Assembly (NCBI GenBank): GCA_944324945.1
Contig: CALUYE010000002.1
Coordinates: forward strand, 62,001-126,000
DNA: 64,000 bases
Source of the DNA: Candidatus Gastranaerophilales bacterium
GTDB taxonomy: Bacteria; Cyanobacteriota; Vampirovibrionia; Gastranaerophilales; Gastranaerophilaceae
Reading direction: 5' to 3'
Below, piece by piece: positions 30,306-39,204 of the stretch (its first letter is position 1; each line of letters opens with the position of its first letter). The notes beneath the pieces are model-generated. The model ran no database searches, had not been told where the DNA came from, and saw only the letters and a program-made list of their open reading frames with translations. Made by a program: the position numbers and the translations under genes.

Positions 30306-31232
30306 ATGCACAAAATTCTGCTTACGACAAAAAGAAATGATATTTTGGATTGCTGCTATTATGGCAGCGTCTTTTTGGCAAATAAAAACGCTATATATAA
30401 AAGCTTTGGCTGCAATTGTGATTCGATTACTTTTATGCGCTCTCTTGCAAAACCACTTCAAGCAAGTATTATGGCTGATTGCGATATAGTTAGGGATTTT
30501 AAATTATCAAAAAAAGAAATAGCAATTTTTTGCGCCTCGCATTCAGGCTCCCCTTCTCATGTTAAACTTCTTGAAAGATTGGTTAAAAGGTTTAATATTA
30601 AAAAATCGGATATTTTACTTCAAGCCCAATACCCGCTCGATATGAGAAATTTTAAAGGCAGAAAGACAAAACTTCAAAATAATTGCAGTGCAAAACATAT
30701 TATGATGATATTAATGTCAAAATACCTTGGTTTTGATATTAAAGATTATCTTAATCCCAATGGCCGCCTTCAAAAATTAATTCAAAAAAAACAATTTGAG
30801 CTCTCGGGTTTTAATTCGGATATATTGACTTATGACGGCTGCGCTGCGCCATTATGGGGTTTGAGTTATAAAAATATAATCGATTCTTATTTTAATTTAT
30901 TCCACACAAAAAAATACGATTTTATTTTTGATTCCATTCTTAAAAATCCTTATCTTTTTGGCGGATTTGACAGATTAGACACAGAAATAATTACTCTGTC
31001 AAATAAAAAATTGTTTTCAAAAGTCGGCGCAGGCGGGTTTGTTATTGTTTATAATTTTGAAAAAGATGAAATACTGCTCCTTAAACTTGCGCAAAATAAT
31101 AACGATATAAGAAAATATATTTTGTTTGATATTTTAAATAAACTTAGCTGGCTTAAAGTTGACGCTAAAAAATACGATTTTAACCAGCACAATCAAAAAG
31201 TTGCAAAATATTGTTACGAATTTAATCTGTAG
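30306..31232 (+). CDS. L-asparaginase, Asparaginase_II (Rhizobium) family
   Basis: Hydrolyses asparagine to aspartate and ammonia. Family marks are visible: MRSLAKPLQAS near 44-54, CASHSGSPSHVKLLERL around 79-95, NNCSAKH near 127-133, YDGCAAPLWGLS near 178 and a late KVGAGGF. The protein has 308 residues against about 330 in relatives. No signal peptide, so it is probably cytoplasmic. It follows the MshEN-like gene by one base, hence probably co-transcribed, although the functional link is unclear. Confidence 0.85.
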   Translation: MHKILLTTKRNDILDCCYYGSVFLANKNAIYKSFGCNCDSITFMRSLAKPLQASIMADCDIVRDFKLSKKEIAIFCASHSGSPSHVKLLERLVKRFNIKKSDILLQAQYPLDMRNFKGRKTKLQNNCSAKHIMMILMSKYLGFDIKDYLNPNGRLQKLIQKKQFELSGFNSDILTYDGCAAPLWGLSYKNIIDSYFNLFHTKKYDFIFDSILKNPYLFGGFDRLDTEIITLSNKKLFSKVGAGGFVIVYNFEKDEILLLKLAQNNNDIRKYILFDILNKLSWLKVDAKKYDFNQHNQKVAKYCYEFNL

Positions 31233-31246
31233 TTAAAATTTTTTGA

Positions 31247-31252
31247 TAAAAT
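31247..31252 (+). promoter_or_regulatory. -10 element before the DivIC-like gene
   Basis: TAAAAT ends six bases before the ATG at 31259, and no Shine-Dalgarno is visible. The spacing predicts a leaderless or near-leaderless transcript. No good -35 hexamer was found. Confidence 0.35.
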
Positions 31253-31258
31253 AAATTT

Positions 31259-31708
31259 ATGACAAGCGAATACATGAATTTAAAATCAAGAGTTCAAAAA
31301 CAACAAAAAAAGAAGATAAGAAAAATCCGTTTTTATCATTCTTTTTTAACGATAGTGCTTTTGTTGTGTATTTGCCAGATTAGTTTTTCCGCATTGTTGA
31401 ATTTAGCTAAAATTGTAGTCTATCAAACAAAAATTTTTAAAGCACAGGAATTATATAATGAAGCTGATACAAGAAATAAAAATTTAAAAAATGAAATTCA
31501 AAATTTCAGTTCTATGTATAAAGTAGAGTCAATTGCAAGAAACAACCTTAAAATGGCAGCAAAAGACGAAGTTTTAATTATTATTAACCAGCCCCATCAA
31601 GAACCTGCAAAGGTTGACAAGCTTCCTGATAATAAATTCATTAAATTTTTAGAGGATTTTTCGGCTAAATTTAACTCTGACCTTGACCCTGATAAAATAA
31701 ACGAATAA
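31259..31708 (+). CDS. DivIC/FtsB/FtsL-like septum protein
   Basis: A bitopic membrane protein of 149 residues. A basic cytoplasmic N-terminus (residues 1-27) is followed by one membrane helix (about 28-52), a coiled coil (about 60-90), and the typical element YKVESIARNNLKMAAKDEVL, which matches the end of the DivIC/FtsB coiled coil. Such proteins bind the division complex at midcell. A Pro/Asp-rich tail follows. Assignment to FtsB, FtsL or DivIC exactly is not possible from sequence alone. Confidence 0.78.
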   Translation: MTSEYMNLKSRVQKQQKKKIRKIRFYHSFLTIVLLLCICQISFSALLNLAKIVVYQTKIFKAQELYNEADTRNKNLKNEIQNFSSMYKVESIARNNLKMAAKDEVLIIINQPHQEPAKVDKLPDNKFIKFLEDFSAKFNSDLDPDKINE

Positions 31709-31709
31709 A

Positions 31710-31853
31710 TTATTTAATAACTCTGATTTTAAATTCGTAATCGCAGGCTTTTGCAATCGAAGAAGATGCAAGTTTTCTTCTTTTAAGCATTCCGTTTATT
31801 ATTAAAGAATTGCATTTTAAAATATTTGACAATTTTTTATATTTTTTCTGCAT
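31710..31853 (-). CDS. Possible 47-residue basic protein
   Basis: A small open frame in the 265-base gap between the DivIC-like gene and trmFO. It starts with ATG at 31853 and ends TAA at 31710-31712, two bases after the DivIC-like stop. The product (MQKKYKKLSNILKC at the start, RRKLASSS in the middle) is Lys/Arg-rich with two cysteines. A weak TAGGG lies upstream. The rest of the gap (31854-31973) holds only the trmFO -10. It may be a small nucleic-acid binding protein or chance. Confidence 0.35.
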   Translation of the reverse strand: MQKKYKKLSNILKCNSLIINGMLKRRKLASSSIAKACDYEFKIRVIK

Positions 31854-31944
31854 ATTACGCCCTATTCTTTCTATATTAATAAAATCGGTTTATTTTTCGA
31901 AAACTTTAGTTATTATTAAAAATTATTTACAATTTTTTATGTTG

Positions 31945-31950
31945 TATAAT
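31945..31950 (+). promoter_or_regulatory. -10 element of trmFO
   Basis: A TATAAT hexamer lies 23 bases before the trmFO ATG, followed by an AAGGGC ribosome binding site. No good -35 match at 17 bases was seen. Confidence 0.45.
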
Positions 31951-31973
31951 ATTGTTAATTAAAAAGGGCAAAT

Positions 31974-33302
31974 ATGGAAAAAGTAATTGTAGTCGGCTCC
32001 GGGCTTGCAGGTTCTGAAGCGGCAATATATCTTGCAAATAAAGGTTATGAAGTTGATTTAATTGAAATGAGGCCCAAATATCAAACAGGTGCTCATAAAA
32101 CAAGCTATCCCGCTGAATTGGTGTGTTCAAATTCCCTTGGTTCATCAGATATCCTTCAAGCATCGGGTATGCTTAAAAAAGAGGCTATGATGCTCGGGTC
32201 TTTTTTGTTTTTTGCTGCATACAATAACTCGGTTCCGTCAGGAAATTCTTTATCTATAGACAGGAATACTTTTTGTGTTGAGGTTGATAATAAAATAAAA
32301 AGTTTGAAAAATATTAATGCAGTAAATGATAAATACGATAAAATCAATCCCGACATTCCAACCATTATTGCAACAGGGCCTTTAACTGATAGAAATTTAT
32401 GCGAAGATATTAAGATTAAATTCAATGAAGAGGAATTTCATTTTTATGATGCTATTGCACCTATTGTCGAAAAAGATTCAATTGATTTTTCAAAAGCGTT
32501 TTATGCTTCAAGATGGGATAAGGGAAGCGCTGATTATATCAATTGCCCTATGAATAAAGAGGAGTATGAAAAATTTTACGATTTTTTAATTAATGCGCAG
32601 TGCGCTCCTTTAAAAGAATTTGAAGCAAGCTATTTTGAAGGCTGCATGCCTGTTGAGGTCATGGCAAAAAGAGGGGTGGATACTCTGCGTTTTGGGCCAA
32701 TGAAACCTGTCGGGCTTTTTGATAAAAGATTCCCCACGGAATTTAAGAAAAATCAGTTTTATGCAGTTGTTCAATTAAGACAGGATGATAAAATTGCAAG
32801 TTTATATAATTTAGTCGGATTTCAGACTAATTTAAAATGGGGTGAACAAAAAAAGATGCTATCATTAATCCCCGGGCTTGAAAACGCGCAAATTACAAGA
32901 TATGGTGTAATGCATGCAAATACTTTCATTAATTCTCCAAAAATTTTAAATAAACATCTTCAAACAAAAAAATATGAAAATATATTTTTTGCAGGTCAAT
33001 TAACAGGTGTTGAAGGCTATTGCGAAAGTATCTCAACGGGTTTATTTGCAGCAATTAATATGGATAGATTTTTAAAAAATAAACCGTTGATTGAATTAAA
33101 TTCCAAAACGGTTTTAGGGGCATTGATTGATTATATTACCTATGAACACCATAAAAAATTTCAGCCTGTTAATGCTTCCTGGGGAATTGTGGATGAAATT
33201 GAAACGGATAAAAAAATAAAAGATAAAAAATTAAAAAACGAAATGCGCTCCAAAAGGGCAATTGAATGTATTGAAAAAGTATTAAATATAATAAATGAAT
33301 GA
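31974..33302 (+). CDS. trmFO: tRNA (uracil-5-)-methyltransferase, folate/FAD dependent
   Basis: Methylates U54 in the T-loop of tRNAs using methylene-THF and FAD. The protein has 442 residues. The FAD-binding N-terminus is VVGSGLAGSEAA at 6-17; LIEMRP and ELVCSNSLGS follow, the last holding a catalytic Cys. The C-terminal dinucleotide site is FFAGQLTGVEGYCESISTG in shortened form (GQLTGVEGY). Length and order fit the bacterial family. An AAGGGC site precedes the ATG, and pepA follows by 18 bases. Confidence 0.97.
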   Translation: MEKVIVVGSGLAGSEAAIYLANKGYEVDLIEMRPKYQTGAHKTSYPAELVCSNSLGSSDILQASGMLKKEAMMLGSFLFFAAYNNSVPSGNSLSIDRNTFCVEVDNKIKSLKNINAVNDKYDKINPDIPTIIATGPLTDRNLCEDIKIKFNEEEFHFYDAIAPIVEKDSIDFSKAFYASRWDKGSADYINCPMNKEEYEKFYDFLINAQCAPLKEFEASYFEGCMPVEVMAKRGVDTLRFGPMKPVGLFDKRFPTEFKKNQFYAVVQLRQDDKIASLYNLVGFQTNLKWGEQKKMLSLIPGLENAQITRYGVMHANTFINSPKILNKHLQTKKYENIFFAGQLTGVEGYCESISTGLFAAINMDRFLKNKPLIELNSKTVLGALIDYITYEHHKKFQPVNASWGIVDEIETDKKIKDKKLKNEMRSKRAIECIEKVLNIINE

Positions 33303-33320
33303 TAGAATCAGGAGAATTTT

Positions 33321-34811
33321 ATGAGATTTTTAACAAAAAAACCTGCTCAAACAGAGGCAAATAATGCAATTTTATTTATGTTTGAAGACGTTGATTCAAG
33401 AAGTGAATTTTTTAATTATTTAAATGAATTATCGGATGGTAAACTTGAAGAGCAGGTTTTTAAATTTAAAGCAACAAAAAGAAATTTTTGCGAGATTTTT
33501 AAAATCGCAATAAATGAAAATTTAAGAGTTTTTATTGTAGGTTTAGGTAAAAAAGAAAAACTTACAAGAAGAAAATTTTCTCAAGCTGCTTCAAGTGCTG
33601 CAAGAGCAGTTAAAGCTAATCTTCAAGGAGACAGTATTGCAGTTGAACTTATTGATAATTTAGAAGAATGTAACAGTGTTTTGGCTAATTTTAACAAAGC
33701 TCAGTGCGCTCAAATTTTAGTATGCGCGCTAAGAATAGGATTATATGAATTTTCAAGATACATATCAACAAAAAAACCTTCAATTGAAACGCTTGAACTT
33801 ATATGCGATGACATTACGCCGCAAATTGAACTGGCTGCGCAAATTGGTGTTTATACATCTTATGCAATGAAATTTGCTAAAGATTTAATAAATGAGCCTG
33901 CACAGATTGTAACACCTGAGTATGTTGCAAATTTAGCGTTAAATATTGCAAAAGAATACAATCTTGAAATTAAAGTTTATAATAAAAATGAAATTGCGGA
34001 TATGAAAATGAATGCATTTTTAGCGGTTTCGCAAGGAAGCGTTAACGAGCCTAAGTTTGTTCATCTTATTTATAAACCAAAAAATAAGACTCCAAGAAAA
34101 AAAGTAGCGCTTATTGGCAAAGGAATAACGTTTGATGCGGGCGGAATGAATATTAAACCCGCAAGTTCAATGCTAACAATGAAGAGCGATATGTCGGGTG
34201 CTGCGACGGTTTTAGGTATTATCCAGGCAATTTCAAAATTGGAGCCTGATATTGAACTCCATGTAATAAGTGCGCTATGCGAAAATATGACTTCAGGAAG
34301 TGCGTATAAACAGGGGGATATTTTAATTGCTTCAAATTCGAAATCAATTGAAGTAGATAATACTGATGCTGAAGGCAGATTGACTTTAGCGGATGCATTG
34401 TGTTACGCGGATAAATTAGGAGTTGATGAAGTTATTGATATAGCTACCCTAACAGGAGCCGTTATAGTTTCTTTGGGTAACGATATAACAGGTGTTATGG
34501 GAAATAATCAAAAGCAAATTGATAAATTTATCGAAATTTCAAAAGAATCTTGCGAAAATACGTGGCAAATGCCGATTTTTGATGAGTTAAAAGACAATTT
34601 AAAATCCGACATTGCTGATTTTAAAAATACGGGAGGAAGAAACGCAGGTACTTCAACTGCTGCGTGGTTTTTATCTAATTTTACAAAATCAAACGCCTGG
34701 ATGCATTTAGATATTGCAGGAACGGCATATTTGGATAAATCAAATAAAGAAACTCTATCTGGCCCAACGGGCGTTATGATTAGAACATTAATTAATTATT
34801 TATTAAATTAG
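33321..34811 (+). CDS. pepA: Leucyl aminopeptidase (M17 family)
   Basis: A two-metal exopeptidase that removes N-terminal residues from peptides in the cytoplasm. The protein has 496 residues. Metal and active-site motifs are GKGITFDAGGMNIKP, MKSDMSGAA and NTDAEGRLTLADAL, all in the C-terminal catalytic half. The N-terminal macro-like domain is present but poorly conserved. In some bacteria M17 enzymes also bind DNA; no sign of that can be read here. It follows trmFO closely and ends at a strong bidirectional terminator. Confidence 0.95.
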   Translation: MRFLTKKPAQTEANNAILFMFEDVDSRSEFFNYLNELSDGKLEEQVFKFKATKRNFCEIFKIAINENLRVFIVGLGKKEKLTRRKFSQAASSAARAVKANLQGDSIAVELIDNLEECNSVLANFNKAQCAQILVCALRIGLYEFSRYISTKKPSIETLELICDDITPQIELAAQIGVYTSYAMKFAKDLINEPAQIVTPEYVANLALNIAKEYNLEIKVYNKNEIADMKMNAFLAVSQGSVNEPKFVHLIYKPKNKTPRKKVALIGKGITFDAGGMNIKPASSMLTMKSDMSGAATVLGIIQAISKLEPDIELHVISALCENMTSGSAYKQGDILIASNSKSIEVDNTDAEGRLTLADALCYADKLGVDEVIDIATLTGAVIVSLGNDITGVMGNNQKQIDKFIEISKESCENTWQMPIFDELKDNLKSDIADFKNTGGRNAGTSTAAWFLSNFTKSNAWMHLDIAGTAYLDKSNKETLSGPTGVMIRTLINYLLN

Positions 34812-34813
34812 TT

Positions 34814-34844
34814 AAAAAACCCTTGCAAACTGCAAGGGTTTTTT
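34814..34844. terminator. Bidirectional terminator between pepA and the zinc-ribbon gene
   Basis: AAAAAACCCTTGCA (34814-34827) pairs with TGCAAGGGTTTTTT (34831-34844) around a three-base loop, a 14-base-pair perfect stem with A and T flanks on both sides. It serves the two convergent genes. Confidence 0.9.
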
Positions 34845-34847
34845 ATT

Positions 34848-36803
34848 TTAATTTTCTTCAGGCGGTTCGATATTTTGAGCGGGCGGTGAATTTAATAAGT
34901 CTTCATCCGATTTATCTTCTTTTATTTTATTATCGTTATCGCCTATTTTTGGCTTAATGACGGGTTTATAGTGTTCATCCCGAGGCGCTTCGTTATTTGT
35001 TTTTTCATCATATTGAATGATTTCTTGTTCATGAATCGGAACTTCACTTTGCTGCCCCATGGTATGAATTCTAAAAAGGTATGTGGGCGCTGATTCTGAA
35101 GTTTGCGAATCAATATCGTTTGAGCGAAGTGCTATATCAACGTCATTTAAAGAGTTAACCACAAACATATTAGGAAGAATCGTTTGGGTTATTTGTCCTT
35201 TGATTGCTTGAATACTGTAATTTTGCCAGCCTTGAGTGTATTTTGAAATAATTATAAACGCTTCTTTTGCATTGTCTTTTTCAAGATAAATATTATAACT
35301 TGAATAATTATCAATATTAATAACATTAACCCCGGGGAAAATGGATGTTATATCGCTTGTGCTCATGTTAGCGATATTAAAGCTTTTAGAGTTAAAATTA
35401 ATTTTTGAAATTGACAATCTGTCTTTATTGTAAATATATAATTTAGAATTTACCAGAAGTAAATTTGAATATTTCGGAAGGGTTAATTCCTGAAATAGAG
35501 ATAGAGTGCTGTTGTATATTAAAATATTATTATTTTCATCAATTTCAGTAATTACATATTCGACAGGTCTTAGCGTTGTTCCTTTTTTAAATTCGCTCCA
35601 GGTATTTTTGATTGTGTTGTAGATATATTTAAAATCCGTTTTTGTATTTTGCGAAAAAAGAGTATTTCTCAACTGCGAAAAAATATCCTGCAAGGAACTA
35701 TCCTGAACGGTTTCTTCAAAAGTTTTTTCAAAGATTTTATAAGGGTAATCGTTTTTAAAATTTTCTTCACTGTATTCTTTTTGTTTATCAAGATAGCTCA
35801 TAACAACAGGAGCCAGGTTTGAATCTTTTTTTGTTTTTATAAAGTATAAATAAGCTTCTTTAAAGTCTTTTTTCATTTCCTGCGTTGTTGTAGCATAGAT
35901 TGAGGGCGTAAATATGAATTTTCTAAAATCGTTATAGATTATATATTCGCTGTCATCTTTTATATAATCATCCTGTGTTGTGTTGAATACTTTTTCCCAG
36001 TCATATATTTTATTTGCAAGTTTTTTGGGGGTTATATTTAAATTCAAGCCTACTGATGAGGGAGCTGAATATTTTGCTTTTAGTGCAAGGTAATCTTTAA
36101 GGTTTTTATTTATATATTTTGAATATTTTTTTTCAATGTTTTTGTAATCGGGGTATAAATAGACTATATTTAAATCATTGTATGCTTTTGCTCCCGTATT
36201 TTTAAATTTTTTATTTAATTTTGAGCTGCATAGTTTAGCTTGAGCACTTGATTTAATGCTGTTACATTCTTTTATGTTTTCATCAATCATATTTTCGCTT
36301 GTGATATGGGGAATTTTGTTTATTTCGTTAAGATAGTTAATAAATATCTGTTGTTTTTTTTCTTTTGAATCGGTTGAATATTTTAAATATAAACTTAAAA
36401 ACTGCTCCGTTTTAGTAAGGTTATCCGATAACTCGGAATAATTTTTCGGCTCTTTTAATTCGGGGATTAATTCGGGCTTATTCATCATATTTTTATATTG
36501 AAGTTTAAGCTTATTTTCTGTCTGTTTTGATAAAAAGAAATTTAACGACAGAGAAAAGATTAAAATTATAACAATTAAAAAAATAAGATACCCTAAAAGT
36601 GCATTGTTATTTTTGGCGCTTGAATCAAAATATTCCGTTTTTGAAGGCTTGTAATTGCCGACAAAAGAATCTATTGTTTTATTTAATTCCTCGTTTTGCT
36701 CTGAATTTTGCGAGTTATTTTGTTTGATTTTAGTGCCGCATCTTGCGCAATAAATATCATATTCGCCATATTCATAACCGCAATTTGGACATTTACCCGT
36801 CAT
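34848..36803 (-). CDS. Membrane protein with N-terminal zinc ribbon
   Basis: Function unknown. The 651-residue protein starts with a zinc ribbon (Cys5, Cys8, Cys19, Cys22), a polar linker, and one membrane helix at about 69-91. The remaining 560 residues should be outside the cytoplasm: a helical region to about 330, then a beta-rich part, ending in a Pro/Glu/Asp-rich tail (SPPAQNIEPPEEN). No enzyme motif is visible. It is coupled by orientation with the small secreted protein gene upstream (25-base gap), so the two may form an envelope complex. Confidence 0.65.
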   Translation of the reverse strand: MTGKCPNCGYEYGEYDIYCARCGTKIKQNNSQNSEQNEELNKTIDSFVGNYKPSKTEYFDSSAKNNNALLGYLIFLIVIILIFSLSLNFFLSKQTENKLKLQYKNMMNKPELIPELKEPKNYSELSDNLTKTEQFLSLYLKYSTDSKEKKQQIFINYLNEINKIPHITSENMIDENIKECNSIKSSAQAKLCSSKLNKKFKNTGAKAYNDLNIVYLYPDYKNIEKKYSKYINKNLKDYLALKAKYSAPSSVGLNLNITPKKLANKIYDWEKVFNTTQDDYIKDDSEYIIYNDFRKFIFTPSIYATTTQEMKKDFKEAYLYFIKTKKDSNLAPVVMSYLDKQKEYSEENFKNDYPYKIFEKTFEETVQDSSLQDIFSQLRNTLFSQNTKTDFKYIYNTIKNTWSEFKKGTTLRPVEYVITEIDENNNILIYNSTLSLFQELTLPKYSNLLLVNSKLYIYNKDRLSISKINFNSKSFNIANMSTSDITSIFPGVNVINIDNYSSYNIYLEKDNAKEAFIIISKYTQGWQNYSIQAIKGQITQTILPNMFVVNSLNDVDIALRSNDIDSQTSESAPTYLFRIHTMGQQSEVPIHEQEIIQYDEKTNNEAPRDEHYKPVIKPKIGDNDNKIKEDKSDEDLLNSPPAQNIEPPEEN

Positions 36804-36828
36804 TGTAACCTGCTTTCAATTTTTATGA

Positions 36829-37245
36829 TTATTCAACCGTGATTCTAGGTATCTGTTCTTCTTCCATCAATTCTCTTACTTTTTTATGACAGCTGTGAAC
36901 AACGGAACCGTAAACAGCAAGTTCAAGTTTTGGATTAAAATTGTTTGCTATATTTTGATAATCTCCATGGAGATTATCGTATTCTTGTTCGGTATAGGTT
37001 TTTAATCTTGCACTGTAAGCGTTATGAAGTGCCGATTGAACGGTTAAAATTTTAAATTCATCCTGTGGTGTTGTTTTATATTTTATATTATAAAAATAGT
37101 ATTTATCTTTTTTAAGCAAGCTGTCTTTATCAACAAAAGCAACTTTGCCGTTTTGAGTTTCCGCTTGAACCCAGTTTATGGCATAAGCTGAAACATTTGA
37201 TAAAATAAAAATCGTTAATATAAAACCGTTGATAAATTTGTTCAC
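36829..37245 (-). CDS. Secreted 138-residue hypothetical protein
   Basis: A GTG start at 37245 is supported by a strong AGGAGG site. The N-terminus is a signal peptide (MNKFINGFILTIFILSNVSA, cleavage near residue 20-22). The mature part begins INWVQAETQNGKVAFVDKDSL, which loosely resembles small surface-adhesin-E-like domains; that is a weak guess. One Cys pair is not present (single Cys near 118). It is transcribed ahead of the zinc-ribbon membrane protein. Confidence 0.6.
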   Translation of the reverse strand: MNKFINGFILTIFILSNVSAYAINWVQAETQNGKVAFVDKDSLLKKDKYYFYNIKYKTTPQDEFKILTVQSALHNAYSARLKTYTEQEYDNLHGDYQNIANNFNPKLELAVYGSVVHSCHKKVRELMEEEQIPRITVE

Positions 37246-37284
37246 ATTGCCTCCTATTATTTATTGTATTGCCGACATGTAAAA

Positions 37285-37313
37285 TTGCAAAAACTTTTAA
37301 AAAAAGTTATAAT
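37285..37313 (+). promoter_or_regulatory. Promoter for rmuC
   Basis: TTGCAA (37285-37290), 17 bases, then a consensus TATAAT (37308-37313). The transcript would begin near 37320, which places the rmuC start downstream at 37341. Confidence 0.7.
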
Positions 37314-37340
37314 TTCTTAAAGTATTTATCGAGGATAAAA

Positions 37341-38342
37341 TTGCTAAATTATATAGTTATTTTAATTTGTTTTTTGCTTGGGCTTGTAATTTCATTCTTT
37401 TGCGGATATTTAACGGCAAAATTGTCTCAGAAATTCAATAAAGAAGATAAATTATCCTATGTTTTAGAGCAATTTAAAAATGAAATAAAAAATTTAGCTC
37501 AAAAAAATGATATTAATAACCATGAATTTAAAAATATGCTGTATGAAACAGCTAAACTTGCAAAATCTCTTACAACCAATCAAAATCTTAAAGGAAATTT
37601 TGGAGAAGATTGCTTAGAGGCTGTTTTAAGAGCTTGCTTTCCGAATAAAAACATAAATTATATTAAACAGCTTGAAACATACAATGAAGAAAATAAAAAA
37701 ATTAAACCTGATTATGTGGTATATTTACCCAATAATAAAAGCATTATAATAGATTGCAAATTAAATCTTGAAAAGTTTATCGAATTTCAAAACGCATCTG
37801 ATGAATATAAAATCGATAAAAAAAATGAATTAATTAAAGATTTAAATTCAACAATCAATAACCTTTCAAATAAAAAGTACGAAAGCGCTATAAATCTTGA
37901 ACAGTGTGATTTTATTTTGATGTATATTCCATTAGAATCATTGATTTCATATATTTATACGGATAGCGATTTTATTTCGGTTATAAAAAATGCGCAGGAA
38001 AAAAATATCATAATTGCGGGTAATTCATCAATTATTACAATAATAAGGCTTGTATCAACGCTTTGGGCAAATTATGCGCAAGAAAAAAATATTGATAAAA
38101 TAATAAATATCGCAGGTGAAATTTATAACCTTATTGCACTTCATTCGATTAATTTATCAAATATGAAAAATATAATAAATAATTTAAATGACGCTTTTAA
38201 TAAAGAATTTGATAAACTACAATCCGATAACAAACTTTTTTGCGCCGCAGAAGAATTAAGAAATTACGGAATCCAAGCGCAAAATAAAAAACAGGGAAAA
38301 AAATTAAACGAAATAAAAATTGATGAAGCATTTTTAAAATAA
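37341..38342 (+). CDS. rmuC: DNA recombination protein RmuC
   Basis: A membrane-anchored protein of the RmuC family, implicated in limiting recombination at inverted repeats. From the TTG at 37341 it has 333 residues, shorter than E. coli RmuC (475). An N-terminal membrane helix is followed by a coiled coil, then the PD-(D/E)XK-like core: NLKGNFGEDCLE, KIKPDYVVYLPNNKSIIIDCKL split as IKPDYVVYLP and IIIDCKLNLEKF, and FILMYIPLESL. The TTG start is chosen because GAGGA lies five bases upstream and the promoter would miss an upstream TTG at 37269. A strong terminator overlaps its stop. Confidence 0.88.
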   Translation: MLNYIVILICFLLGLVISFFCGYLTAKLSQKFNKEDKLSYVLEQFKNEIKNLAQKNDINNHEFKNMLYETAKLAKSLTTNQNLKGNFGEDCLEAVLRACFPNKNINYIKQLETYNEENKKIKPDYVVYLPNNKSIIIDCKLNLEKFIEFQNASDEYKIDKKNELIKDLNSTINNLSNKKYESAINLEQCDFILMYIPLESLISYIYTDSDFISVIKNAQEKNIIIAGNSSIITIIRLVSTLWANYAQEKNIDKIINIAGEIYNLIALHSINLSNMKNIINNLNDAFNKEFDKLQSDNKLFCAAEELRNYGIQAQNKKQGKKLNEIKIDEAFLK

Positions 38343-38370
38343 CGGCTTCCTCTAAATTGAGGAAGCCGTT
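38341..38370. terminator. Terminator between rmuC and ycf23
   Basis: A perfect 12-base-pair stem, AACGGCTTCCTC (38341-38352) with GAGGAAGCCGTT (38359-38370), six-base loop, then ATTTTTAT. It overlaps the rmuC stop and also faces the convergent ycf23 gene. Confidence 0.9.
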
Positions 38371-38392
38371 ATTTTTATAGACTTTATCTTAT

Positions 38393-39175
38393 TTATCTTA
38401 GAGAAAGTTCTCTTGAAGTTCTTACGATTTCTTTGTTGATTGAATTTCTGTATGAAATTGAACTTACGATTGACATAACCGTAGCGCACATAGCAACTTC
38501 GGAATCCAATTTATTAACTGCAGCACCGACACCAACAGCGCTTGCGCCTGAAGCAAAAGCAAGAGGTGCTGTTTTTGCACTGATTCCCGATGCGCTCATA
38601 ACAGGGATTGAAGTGTGTTGAATTAATTCCATGGTGTTTTCAATTGTTGCTTTTGCGTAATTTACAAGATGGCTTGAAGGGTTTGTAGAATTTGTAACTT
38701 CTTTTAAGCCTTCTGTTTGAATTAAGTCAACTCCTAAAATTTCAAGTTTTTTAGCAAGCTCGATTTGTTGAGCTATGTCAATATTACCCGGAATTGTAAC
38801 GCAGGTAAATATATCGTATTTGCTAACCAAACTTAAAGTTTCAAGTGCGATTTCATAAACTTCATCCGCGCTGAATGTCATATTCTTTTTGTAAAGTGCA
38901 TCAAAATTTCCGATTTCAATGGCATCTGCACCCCATTGAGCTGCTTGAAGCAATTCAAAAGGATGAATTGATGAAACAAAAATAGGTAATTTTGTATTTT
39001 TTCTTGCTGTATCATATACTTTTTTATCACATGCAATATCAACTGCGCTTGCGTGTCCTTTTTGAGCGGCACGGCAAACACTTGCAACGTTTTCAAGATT
39101 ATAGTTATCAATACCTGCAATAATTTTTACTGCTCTTTTTTCTCTTAAGTGTTTTTTAAAAACTTCGATTCCCAT
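38393..39175 (-). CDS. ycf23: Ycf23 / DUF561 family protein
   Basis: A TIM-barrel protein of 260 residues, known from cyanobacteria and plastid genomes and of uncertain function. It begins MGIEVFKKHL and has KIIAGIDNYN, ACDKKVYD, WGADAIEIGNFDA, VTIPGNID, LGVDLIQTEG and a late MSASGISAKTAPLAFASGA with the phosphate-binding type loop GVGAAVNKL. The ATG at 39175 has a GAGGAAAAT site; an apparent upstream extension of 57 residues is hydrophobic junk over the promoter. It is a useful phylogenetic marker for a cyanobacterial-lineage host. Confidence 0.88.
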   Translation of the reverse strand: MGIEVFKKHLREKRAVKIIAGIDNYNLENVASVCRAAQKGHASAVDIACDKKVYDTARKNTKLPIFVSSIHPFELLQAAQWGADAIEIGNFDALYKKNMTFSADEVYEIALETLSLVSKYDIFTCVTIPGNIDIAQQIELAKKLEILGVDLIQTEGLKEVTNSTNPSSHLVNYAKATIENTMELIQHTSIPVMSASGISAKTAPLAFASGASAVGVGAAVNKLDSEVAMCATVMSIVSSISYRNSINKEIVRTSRELSLR

Positions 39176-39204
39176 TATATTTTCCTCTTTATTGCTACAA
39201 ATGA

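Noticed and set aside
37269-37340. Longer N-terminus of RmuC from a TTG at 37269
   Set aside because: A TTGCAA-17-TATAAT promoter lies inside this stretch and no ribosome binding site precedes 37269; the TTG at 37341 has GAGGA.
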